From positions 1-13,811 of the forward strand of contig JAEZHS010000330.1 of the NCBI GenBank assembly GCA_023436825.1: a stretch of DNA of 13,811 nucleotides, in the 5' to 3' direction. Positions within the stretch are counted from its first letter, which is position 1. Each line of letters starts with the position of its first letter. Below the pieces are notes generated by a model. It did no database searches and had not been told where the DNA came from. It worked only from the letters and a program-made list of their open reading frames with translations. The position numbers were made by a program, and so were the translations under genes. Shown here piece by piece: positions 1 to 6,170 of the stretch. Source of the DNA: Pseudomonadota bacterium. GTDB taxonomy: Bacteria > Pseudomonadota > Alphaproteobacteria > Reyranellales > Reyranellaceae.

Positions 1-470
1 CACAGGATCAGCGTGCCGACCACGATCGAGATGTACTGGTGGCTGAGGGTGACGCCGCCGACGTGCCACACGCCGCTGAACGGCGTCGGCAGGGTGTAGA
101 TCTCCGAGCCCCAGGTGACGCTGGCGAAAGTGCGGAACATGGCGCCCAGCCCGATCGTCAGCATGACGATCGCGAACTGCGGCTGGCCGATCACGTTGCG
201 CAGGATCGTGGCGTCGAGCAGGGCGCCGAAGACGCCGATGGTCACCACCGAAATCAGGAAGGCGAGCCAGTAGTCGAGCCCCCACCAGACCACCGCCATG
301 TAGGCAACGAAGGCGCCCAGCATGAGAAGATCGCCCTGGGCGAAGTTGACCAGCTCGGTCGCCTTGTAGATGAGCACGAACCCCAGGGCGACCAGGCCGT
401 AAATGCAACCGACGGCAAGCCCATTGAGAGTAAGCTGTAAGAAAGTAACCAGTTTCCGTCCCCTGCACAT
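1..470 (-). CDS. livH: Branched-chain amino acid ABC transporter permease, LivH family (partial, C-terminus off window)
   Basis: This is the N-terminal part (about 156 codons) of a membrane permease of the HAAT/Liv family, which moves branched-chain amino acids or related carboxylates and amides across the inner membrane with LivM, LivG, LivF and a periplasmic binding protein. The frame gives the hallmark LivH start: NGLAVGCIYGLVALGFVLIY, then KATELVNFAQGDLLMLGAF, then hydrophobic helices and a segment reading TWGSEIYTLPTPFSGVWHVGG typical of the family's periplasmic loop. The frame is open to base 1, so the gene is cut by the window edge. The only ATG is at 470 and has no close ribosome binding site. 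An AGGGGA six bases before an in-frame CTG (450-452) would give the more usual N-terminus VTFLQLTLNGLAVG, so the true start may be there. Family is near certain; substrate is not known. The divergent acyl-CoA dehydrogenase suggests the import of a carbon source degraded as a CoA ester. Confidence 0.93.
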   Translation of the reverse strand, partial: MCRGRKLVTFLQLTLNGLAVGCIYGLVALGFVLIYKATELVNFAQGDLLMLGAFVAYMAVVWWGLDYWLAFLISVVTIGVFGALLDATILRNVIGQPQFAIVMLTIGLGAMFRTFASVTWGSEIYTLPTPFSGVWHVGGVTLSHQYISIVVGTLIL

Positions 471-500
471 GAGCGGTCTGCTGCCGCTTCTCTTCCTGCC

Positions 501-528
501 AATATGAACGGCTGTTTAGCGCTGTCAA
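501..528 (-). promoter_or_regulatory. Candidate sigma-70 promoter for the livH-like gene
   Basis: On the minus strand a perfect TTGACA (528-523) is followed after 16 bases by CATATT (506-501), a 4/6 match to TATAAT. The start of transcription would be near 494, leaving a leader of about 24 bases to the ATG at 470 or about 42 to the CTG at 452. The element lies in the 109-base gap shared with the divergent acyl-CoA dehydrogenase. For that gene only a weak box is visible (GATAGT at 539-544). Position and match are seen directly; activity is inferred. Confidence 0.5.
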
Positions 529-579
529 CGCGCGATACGATAGTCCACTAAGTGAAACGACGGGACCAAGGAGAGGCCG

Positions 580-1758
580 ATGGCCATTACCGATTCGTTA
601 AAGGAGTTGCCGGAGGTAGCGTCGCTCAGCCCGTTTTATACAGAAGAGCACGAGGCCTTCCGGCGCACGGTCCGCCGCTTCGTCGATCGCGAGATCATGC
701 CCCATGTCGACCAGTGGGATGAGGCCGAGGAGTTCCCGCGCGAGCTCTACCGCAAGGCCTCGGCCGCAGGTCTGCTGCAACTCGGCTTTCCCGAGGAATA
801 TGGCGGCGTTCCCACCGATCCCTTTTTCGGCATCGTCAAGGCCGAGGAGATGGCGCGCCACGGCAGCGGTGGCGTGAACGCCAGCCTGAACAGCCACACG
901 ATCGGCTCGCCGCCCATCGCGGCGCTGGGGCCGGAATGGATGAAGCGCAAGGTCCTGCCCGAGGTTCTGGCCGGCGAGAAGATCAGCGCCCTTGCCATCA
1001 CCGAACCGTCCGGTGGCTCGGACGTCGCCAACCTCAAGACCACGGCGCGTCGAGAGGGTGACCATTACCTGGTCAACGGCTCCAAGATGTTCATCACCTC
1101 GGGCATGCGCGCCGACTACTACACCGTGGCGGTACGCACCGGCGGTCCGGGAGCGGGCGGCGTGTCGCTGCTATTGATCGAGCGCGACCGCGAGGGCTTT
1201 AGCCGCACCAAGCTCAAGAAGATGGGCTGGTGGGCGTCCGACACCGCCCAGCTCTTCTTCGACAACGTGCGCGTGCCCATCGACAATCTGATCGGCCAGG
1301 AGAACAAGGGCTTCATCGGCATCATGCTGAACTTCAACCAGGAACGGCTCGGCATGTCGGCCGGCGCCTGCGGCTATGCCAAGGTCTGCCTCGATGAGGC
1401 GATCGCCTACGCCCGCGAGCGGCACACCTTCGGCAAGCCCCTGATCGCCAACCAGGTGGTGCGCCATCGCCTGGTCGACATGGCGATGCGCATCAATGCC
1501 GTGAAGTCGACGCTGGAGCTGCTGGCCTGGCGCGTGTCCCAGGGCGAGAAGCCGGTGGCGGAAATCTGCATGCTGAAGAACCTCGCGACCTCGACCATGG
1601 AGTTCTGCGCCAACGAAGCCATGCAGGTGTTCGGCGGCGCGGGCTACCTGCGCGGTGCCAAGGTCGAGCGCATCTATCGTGAGACAAAAGTGATGGCGAT
1701 CGGCGGCGGCTCGGTCGAGATCATGAAGGACCTCGCCGCGCGGCAGATGGGACTGTAG
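580..1758 (+). CDS. Acyl-CoA dehydrogenase (LCAD/IVD-like catalytic Glu position)
   Basis: A 392-residue FAD flavoprotein, the normal length for the family, that should introduce the alpha-beta double bond in an acyl-CoA and pass electrons to electron-transfer flavoprotein. The N-terminal helical domain is followed by family signature 1 (AITEPSGGSDVAN, residues 139-151), the beta domain with WWASDTAQLFFDNVRVP (217-233), and signature 2 with the FAD-binding QVFGGAGYLRG (349-359). The medium-chain catalytic Glu position near the C-terminus is Gly (IGGGSVEI, 374-381). Glu255 in NQERL instead matches the base used by isovaleryl-CoA and long-chain dehydrogenases, so the enzyme should be active. 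The start is fixed by AAGGAG (568-573) six bases before the ATG. It leads an operon with two thioesterase-like genes and diverges from a LivH permease. Chain length or branching of the substrate cannot be read from sequence alone. Confidence 0.95.
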   Translation: MAITDSLKELPEVASLSPFYTEEHEAFRRTVRRFVDREIMPHVDQWDEAEEFPRELYRKASAAGLLQLGFPEEYGGVPTDPFFGIVKAEEMARHGSGGVNASLNSHTIGSPPIAALGPEWMKRKVLPEVLAGEKISALAITEPSGGSDVANLKTTARREGDHYLVNGSKMFITSGMRADYYTVAVRTGGPGAGGVSLLLIERDREGFSRTKLKKMGWWASDTAQLFFDNVRVPIDNLIGQENKGFIGIMLNFNQERLGMSAGACGYAKVCLDEAIAYARERHTFGKPLIANQVVRHRLVDMAMRINAVKSTLELLAWRVSQGEKPVAEICMLKNLATSTMEFCANEAMQVFGGAGYLRGAKVERIYRETKVMAIGGGSVEIMKDLAARQMGL

Positions 1759-1767
1759 AAGGGGCGC

Positions 1768-2256
1768 ATGACCAGTCCCGTGAGCGACCCCGACCAGCGC
1801 ATTGCCTTCTTCCAGCAGTGGTTCTCCGACACGATCCCGCACAGCAAGGCGCTCGGCCTGAAGATCATCGCAGTGCGCCGCGGCTTCGGCTCCATGCAGC
1901 TCGACTGGCGCGCGGAGTTCGTCGGCAATCCCGAGACCGGCGTGTTGGCAGGCGGTCCGCTGACGGCGCTGATGGACAGCTGCTGCGGCATGTCGGTCGC
2001 GACCATGCTCAAGGAGCCTGCGCCCTTCGCCACCCTCGACCTGCGCATCGACTACGTGCGGCCGGCAACGCCCGGCCAGGCGGTGATCGCCGAGGCCGAG
2101 TGCTATCGCATCACCCGCTCGGTCGCCTTCACACGCGCCTTCGCCCATCACGGCGACGCCAGGGATCCGATCGCCGCGGCAGCCGGCACCTTCATGCTGG
2201 GCACCAAGGGCGAGGTGACCCGGCCGCAGACGATCGGCACGGAGGTCAAGCCATGA
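1768..2256 (+). CDS. PaaI-like hotdog-fold acyl-CoA thioesterase (first of a tandem pair)
   Basis: A 162-residue single hotdog-domain protein, probably a cytoplasmic CoA-ester hydrolase. After a helical N-terminus, residues 58-74 read GVLAGGPLTALMDSCCG. This is the hotdog central helix, with the paired glycines and Asp70 at the position of the usual catalytic acid of PaaI-type enzymes. The strand TLDLRIDYVRPATPGQ (89-104) is the classic continuation. The gene starts nine bases after the dehydrogenase stop behind GAAGGGG (1758-1764), so it is co-transcribed, and its last bases overlap the next gene (ATGA). Likely role: releasing CoA from an acyl or enoyl-CoA made by the dehydrogenase, or clearing dead-end CoA esters. 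A MaoC-like hydratase is less likely because the hydratase Asp/His motif is absent. Substrate unknown. Confidence 0.88.
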   Translation: MTSPVSDPDQRIAFFQQWFSDTIPHSKALGLKIIAVRRGFGSMQLDWRAEFVGNPETGVLAGGPLTALMDSCCGMSVATMLKEPAPFATLDLRIDYVRPATPGQAVIAEAECYRITRSVAFTRAFAHHGDARDPIAAAAGTFMLGTKGEVTRPQTIGTEVKP

Positions 2257-2711
2257 GCTCGCTGCTCGAAAAGCTGGCCGAAGTGCGCAAGTCGGGCGAC
2301 GTCGCCAAGCTCGCCGAGGCGATTCCCTACGCTCGCTGGATGCGCATCGCCCCGGAGAACGGCACCGGCGAGCTTCTGACGCGCATGCGTTATCACAACG
2401 ACCTTATCGGCAATACCTTCCTGCCGGCGATCCATGGTGGCACGTTGGGTGCCATGCTGGAGATGGCGGCGATCTTCCACCTATTGTGGGAGACCGAAAC
2501 GGAGACCGTGCCGAAGATCGTCAACATCACCGTCGACTACCTGCGTTCGGCGCGGCCGGTCGACGTCATCGCCTGCGCCAAGGTGACCAAGCAGGGCCGG
2601 CGCATGGTCAACGTGTTCGCCGAGGCCTGGCAGGATGATCGCTCCAAGCCGGTTGCCACAGCCAACGCCCACTTCCTGATCAAGTCGGACGACGCGCCGC
2701 CGTCGCTGTGA
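2253..2711 (+). CDS. Second PaaI-like hotdog-fold thioesterase
   Basis: A 152-residue single hotdog protein, diverged from its upstream neighbour. The central helix reads IHGGTLGAMLEMAA (60-73). The His-Gly-Gly and Glu70 take the place of the Gly-Gly/Asp pattern of the first copy. The following strand is KIVNITVDYLRSARP (88-102). The start is set by GGAGG (2241-2245) seven bases before an ATG that overlaps the stop of the preceding gene by four bases. Two small hotdog proteins with tight translational coupling may form a mixed oligomer or handle successive CoA esters. Both are full length for one domain, so neither looks like a decayed copy. Family is clear; substrate and partnership are inference. 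Confidence 0.88.
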   Translation: MSSLLEKLAEVRKSGDVAKLAEAIPYARWMRIAPENGTGELLTRMRYHNDLIGNTFLPAIHGGTLGAMLEMAAIFHLLWETETETVPKIVNITVDYLRSARPVDVIACAKVTKQGRRMVNVFAEAWQDDRSKPVATANAHFLIKSDDAPPSL

Positions 2712-2745
2712 TGCTGGGCGCGCGCCACTGGACGTGCGCCCAGCA
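2712..2745. terminator. Bidirectional hairpin between convergent genes
   Basis: A 13-base-pair stem with one G-T pair (arms 2712-2724 and 2733-2745, loop CCACTGGA) fills the gap between the stop of the second thioesterase (2711) and the stop of the SRPBCC gene on the other strand (2747). It starts one base after one stop and ends one base before the other. There is no T-run on either side, so it may block read-through or protect 3' ends rather than act as a textbook intrinsic terminator. Confidence 0.7.
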
Positions 2746-2746
2746 G

Positions 2747-3244
2747 TCAACGCGGCAGGTTGTCGAGATCGACGCCGTAGCGCTCGGCATGGCGCTTCAT
2801 GTAGACGCCGCGCGCCTCGACCGGCTTGCCGGTCACGGCGGCCTCGACCATGTCGAGATAGATATGCCAGCCCATGGCGTTCACTTTCACGAACTGCTCG
2901 AGCACCGGCAGGTGAGTCAGTGTCAGGAGGGTGCCGCTGTCCTGGGGGCCGAGCTCCAGCGTGAGGTACGATTCGGGATAGGGCGAGCTCTCGTCGCTCG
3001 AGCCGAACACGTTCCAGCTGTAGCTGAGTTTGCGCGGCGGCTGCCATTGCGTGACGGTTCCGCGAATGTGGTTGCCCATCAGCCGCACGGTGCCGCCGAC
3101 CCTGCCTTCCAGCACGCCGTCGCCGTACCAGGCCGGCAGGCGCGTGAAATCGGTCAGGACCGACCAGACCTTGGCTGGCGCCGCCGCCAGCGGCCAATCG
3201 AAGCGCACCATATGCGCATGCGTGAAATGCGCGTCGTGGCTCAT
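2747..3244 (-). CDS. SRPBCC / AHSA1-like ligand-binding domain protein
   Basis: A 165-residue protein with the START/Bet v1-type helix-grip fold, no signal peptide, probably cytoplasmic. The N-terminal part reads PAKVWSVLTDFTRLPAWYG (23-41) and GRVGGTVRLMG (47-57), the typical first helix and strands of the polyketide cyclase/AHSA1 group. The C-terminal amphipathic helix contains GWHIYLDMVEAAVTG (125-139). These proteins bind hydrophobic ligands or act as small cyclases, and no specific ligand can be named here. Its start is 36 bases from the divergent transglutaminase-like gene. The upstream GCGGAA is a weak ribosome site, but no better start is visible. Convergence with the thioesterase operon implies independent transcription. 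Fold confident, function unknown. Confidence 0.85.
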   Translation of the reverse strand: MSHDAHFTHAHMVRFDWPLAAAPAKVWSVLTDFTRLPAWYGDGVLEGRVGGTVRLMGNHIRGTVTQWQPPRKLSYSWNVFGSSDESSPYPESYLTLELGPQDSGTLLTLTHLPVLEQFVKVNAMGWHIYLDMVEAAVTGKPVEARGVYMKRHAERYGVDLDNLPR

Positions 3245-3280
3245 GTACTTTTTCCGCAGGTGCAGTAGACAACGCCCGGC

Positions 3281-4021
3281 ATGGACTACGACTCCCTCAG
3301 GACCGACCGCGATGACGTGGTGCGGGATGGCTGCGATTTCGAGGCCTACCGGCGGCCGGGCGCCCTGATCGACTCAGACCACCCCAAGATCACGGCCTAT
3401 GCAAGGCAGGTCGCCGGCGAAGGCGGCGATCGGGAAAAGGCGTTGCGGCTGTACCACGCCGTGCGCGACGGCCTGCGCTACGACCCATACAACACGCCGA
3501 TGAAGCGTGAGGCCTATCGCGCCAGCACCACGCTTGCGGCGGGGCATGGATATTGCGTGAACAAGGCGGGGCTGATGGCGGCGGTGTGCCGTGCCGTCGG
3601 TATCCCGGCCCGCGTCGGCTACGCCGACGTGCGCAATCACATGACCACCAAGCGGCTTTCGGACCTGATGGGCTCCGACACCTTCTACTATCACGGCTAC
3701 ACCGAGGTCTGGCTCGACGGGCACTGGATCAAGGCCACGCCCGCCTTCAACAAGGAGCTGACCGAGCGCTTCGGGCTGAAGCCGCTCGAATGGGACGCCG
3801 AGACGGATTCGATCTATCACCCGTTCGACCTCAACGGACGGCGCCACATGGAGTATCTCGCCTATCGCGGTGTCTTCGCCGACATTCCGTTCGACGAGAT
3901 CCGCTCCGCCTTTCGTCATTATTACCCCCGCATGACGCGTGCCCAGGAGGAGATGCCCATCGGCGGCAGCCTTGGTGGCGACTTTGGCGCGGAAGGTGCT
4001 GAAGAAGCCGCTAAGAAGTGA
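3281..4021 (+). CDS. Transglutaminase-like (COG1305) cysteine enzyme
   Basis: A 246-residue protein with the papain-like transglutaminase core. The motif GHGYCVNKAGLMAAVCRAVG (88-107) presents the nucleophile Cys92 at the head of a helix, followed by GIPARVGYADV (107-117). FYYHGYTEVWLDGHWIK (135-151) supplies the catalytic His138. The third triad residue, usually Asp just after the next strand, is replaced here: the segment is KATPAFN (151-157), so Thr153 or Asn157 would have to orient the His. Some COG1305 members carry this ATPAFN form, so it is probably a subfamily trait. There is no signal peptide. Possible roles are amide or peptide cleavage; crosslinking is unlikely. An in-frame TAG at 3266 limits the start to this ATG or later. 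Its stop overlaps the GTG start of the MFS gene (GTGA), which suggests linked function. Confidence 0.87.
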   Translation: MDYDSLRTDRDDVVRDGCDFEAYRRPGALIDSDHPKITAYARQVAGEGGDREKALRLYHAVRDGLRYDPYNTPMKREAYRASTTLAAGHGYCVNKAGLMAAVCRAVGIPARVGYADVRNHMTTKRLSDLMGSDTFYYHGYTEVWLDGHWIKATPAFNKELTERFGLKPLEWDAETDSIYHPFDLNGRRHMEYLAYRGVFADIPFDEIRSAFRHYYPRMTRAQEEMPIGGSLGGDFGAEGAEEAAKK

Positions 4022-5232
4022 GTCTTACCCCGCGTTCCTTCGGCTACGTCGCCCTGTTGGTGGCGTTGGGCAGCTTCGGCCCGTTGACCATGAGCATCTA
4101 CACGCCCGTGATGCCCTCGGTCGGCGCATCGCTCGGCGCCGGCGCCGACAGCGTCAAGCTCACGCTCACCACGTACATGCTGGGGTTCGCCGTCGGCCAG
4201 CTCTTCTACGGCCCGCTCAGCGACCGCTTCGGCCGCCGCCCGGTGCTCTTGGGCGGCCTGATCTTCTTCACCGCGGCGACCTTCGCGTGCTCGTTCGCGC
4301 CCTCGATCGGCGGGCTGATCACCCTGCGCATCCTGCAGGGCCTGGGCGCCGCCTCCGGCTCGGTGATCGGCCGCGCGCTCACGCGCGATGCCTACACCTT
4401 CCAGGAGATGCCGCTGGTCATGAGCTGGATCTCGCTCGGCCAGAACATCGCGCCCTCGCTGGCGCCGACCCTGGGCGGCTTTCTCGGCGAATGGGCGAGC
4501 TGGCGCGCGACCTTCTGGTTCGTCGGCGGGTTTGGCGCGCTGCTGCTCGCCGTCGTGTCGCTCGGGCTGAAGGAGACCAACAAGTTCCGCAGCGACCGGC
4601 TCGACCTCGGCCATCTGCTGCGCGGCTCGGGCGAGATGCTGCGCGAGCGCCAGTTCCTCGGCAACGTGCTGACGCTCGGCTTCGCCTTCGCCATCAACTT
4701 CGGCATGCTGGCGGGCGTTCCCTTCATCCTGCAGGACCATCTCGGCTTCTCGCCGCAGGAGTTCGGCCTGATCGTGCTGCTGTCGGTCGCCGGCTTCACC
4801 GCCGGCACCGTGGTGAACAACCGACTGATCGGCCGCGTCGCGCCGATCGCCATCATGCGGGCCTCCGGCTGGTTCCATGTCGCGGCGTTGTCGGTCATGG
4901 CGGGCCTGTCGCTGAGTGGCGTCGTCACCTGGTGGGCGATCATCGGCCCGCACGTGGTGCTGAGCTTCGGCACGGGCATGATCGTGGCCAGCGCCAATGC
5001 CGGCGCCGTCGGCATGTTCCCCAAGCTCGCCGGCACGGCGTCGTCGCTGGCGGGCCTCGCGCAGATGGGCATGGGCGCCATGGGCACGGTCACCGTCGCC
5101 GCGCTCACCGTCATCGGCAGCCGCTATGTCGCCATGCCCCTGGTGATCGGCCTGATGCCGTTCGCGCTGGCGACCGTGCTCAGCGCCCGGCTGCTGCGCC
5201 CGTCACGGACGCACGCGGTCAAGCCCGACTGA
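4018..5232 (+). CDS. MFS efflux transporter, DHA1 family, Bcr/CflA-like
   Basis: A 404-residue inner-membrane protein of normal length for a 12-helix proton-coupled drug/H+ antiporter. Motif A is GPLSDRFGRRPVL (65-77) between helices 2 and 3. Motif B appears as RILQGLGAASGSVIGRALTRD without gaps at 104-124. Motif C, diagnostic of exporters, is seen as GQNIAPSLAPTLGG (141-154). The charged residue often found in helix 1 of Bcr-type pumps is absent (LTMSIYTPVMP, 23-33), so specificity may differ. The start is a GTG that overlaps the transglutaminase-like stop by four bases, meaning translational coupling. The 3' end overlaps the convergent methyltransferase gene by 14 bases. Likely exports a small amphipathic compound; substrate unknown. 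Confidence 0.92.
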   Translation: MSLTPRSFGYVALLVALGSFGPLTMSIYTPVMPSVGASLGAGADSVKLTLTTYMLGFAVGQLFYGPLSDRFGRRPVLLGGLIFFTAATFACSFAPSIGGLITLRILQGLGAASGSVIGRALTRDAYTFQEMPLVMSWISLGQNIAPSLAPTLGGFLGEWASWRATFWFVGGFGALLLAVVSLGLKETNKFRSDRLDLGHLLRGSGEMLRERQFLGNVLTLGFAFAINFGMLAGVPFILQDHLGFSPQEFGLIVLLSVAGFTAGTVVNNRLIGRVAPIAIMRASGWFHVAALSVMAGLSLSGVVTWWAIIGPHVVLSFGTGMIVASANAGAVGMFPKLAGTASSLAGLAQMGMGAMGTVTVAALTVIGSRYVAMPLVIGLMPFALATVLSARLLRPSRTHAVKPD

Positions 5233-6043
5233 TGATCTCGACCGGCGCGAACAGGCCGCGCTGGACTCCAGCCATCATGTTGGCGACCTTCTGCGGCGCC
5301 GTCGCGCCCATCACGATCTGGAGGCCGGGCGCGGGCGGGCCGCCGGCCGCCATGCGCTGGCGCATCTGGGCGAAGGACGCGAGCGCGAAGTCGCGGCGAT
5401 TGCGTTCCGTCACCACGCTCAAGCCCGCTGCGGCCAGGTCCTTCCGGTAGGTCTCGGCCGAGGCGATGAAGTTGGTCTCCGGTCCCGCCGACCACGGCAC
5501 CGGATAGGGAAAGTCGCCATCTCCCTCGAGCATCACGTCATAGATGGCGAACAGGCCGCCGGGCTTCAGCACACGATACACCTCGGCGAACGCGGTCTTC
5601 TTGTCGGCGATGTTCATGCCGACATGCAGCATGTATGCGCCGTCGAAAGCGCGATTGCCGAAGGGCAATGCCGATGCGCTCGCCACGCGGTAGGCGGTGG
5701 TGTCGGCGAGTCCGACGCGGCGCGACAGGCTGGTGGCGACGTCCACATACTCTGGGGTGAGGTCGATACCCTGGACCTGCCAGCCGCGTTCCTCCGAGAA
5801 GAAGCGGGACGGGCCGCCCAGCCCGCTGCCTACGTCGAGGACGCGCGCGCCGCGCGGCAAGTCGAGCTGCGCCGAAAGGTCCTTGGTCGCCTGCCGGCCG
5901 CCGATATGGAACTCGTCGACGGGCGCCAGGTCGGCGGACGTGAGCGTGGCCGGATTCTTGCCGGCGCCGGCAAGCGCCGCGAGGATCGCCGCCTCCAAGG
6001 TTCCATGCGCGTAATGCTGCGCGATGTTCTGATCGAGGGCCAT
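5219..6043 (-). CDS. Class I SAM-dependent methyltransferase
   Basis: A 274-residue cytoplasmic methyltransferase of the UbiE / sarcosine-dimethylglycine methyltransferase-like group. The SAM-binding motif I is ARVLDVGSGLGGPSR (66-80). The acidic residue that holds the ribose is Asp94 in GIDLTPEYV. Motif II is ALPFGNRAFDGAYMLHVGMN (125-144) and motif III is RVLKPGGLFAIYD (157-169). FHIGGRQATKDL (45-56) before motif I resembles the lead-in of glycine-betaine type enzymes, but identity to those cannot be judged by eye. The start has CGGAG seven bases upstream. The gene converges on and overlaps the MFS gene and diverges from the SDR gene. Methyl acceptor unknown: a small amine or carboxylate is plausible, ubiquinone less so because no Ubi genes are near. 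Confidence 0.9.
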   Translation of the reverse strand: MALDQNIAQHYAHGTLEAAILAALAGAGKNPATLTSADLAPVDEFHIGGRQATKDLSAQLDLPRGARVLDVGSGLGGPSRFFSEERGWQVQGIDLTPEYVDVATSLSRRVGLADTTAYRVASASALPFGNRAFDGAYMLHVGMNIADKKTAFAEVYRVLKPGGLFAIYDVMLEGDGDFPYPVPWSAGPETNFIASAETYRKDLAAAGLSVVTERNRRDFALASFAQMRQRMAAGGPPAPGLQIVMGATAPQKVANMMAGVQRGLFAPVEIISRA

Positions 6044-6054
6044 CGTTCACTCCG

Positions 6055-6089
6055 GTTCCGCCGAGCAAATCCCGGAACGGGATCGGCGG
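6055..6089. promoter_or_regulatory. Nested hairpin in the divergent gap upstream of the methyltransferase
   Basis: The gap holds an inner perfect inverted repeat ATCCCG-GAA-CGGGAT (6069-6083). It is extended by CCGCCG (6058-6063) pairing with CGGCGG (6084-6089) across a five-base bulge. A competing pairing exists between GTTCCG (6055-6060) and CGGAAC (6073-6078). It starts 12 bases upstream of the methyltransferase start on the minus strand, so it would lie in that gene's leader, or could be an operator for both divergent genes. No match to a named riboswitch was recognised. Confidence 0.4.
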
Positions 6090-6170
6090 CAAGGTCGCAA
6101 GGGTGAGGCTTCCCGCCGCCATCGCACCTGATGTACATCCTGCTGCAGGAGTTCATGACGGAGGGAGACG

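Noticed and set aside
39..440. Plus-strand open frame opposite livH
   Set aside because: The minus-strand frame gives an unmistakable LivH sequence; this one is a charged low-complexity shadow.
1171..2151. Minus-strand open frame (326 codons) across the dehydrogenase and first thioesterase
   Set aside because: It spans two real genes and their junction, has no motif, and is explained by GC-rich third positions.
3922..4953. Minus-strand open frame (343 codons) opposite the MFS gene
   Set aside because: Very rich in Glu, Arg, Gln and Ala, the expected antisense image of a hydrophobic transporter in GC-rich DNA.
6130..6139. Palindrome GATGTACATC upstream of the SDR gene
   Set aside because: A single 10-base palindrome with no second half-site or known operator match; chance is likely.
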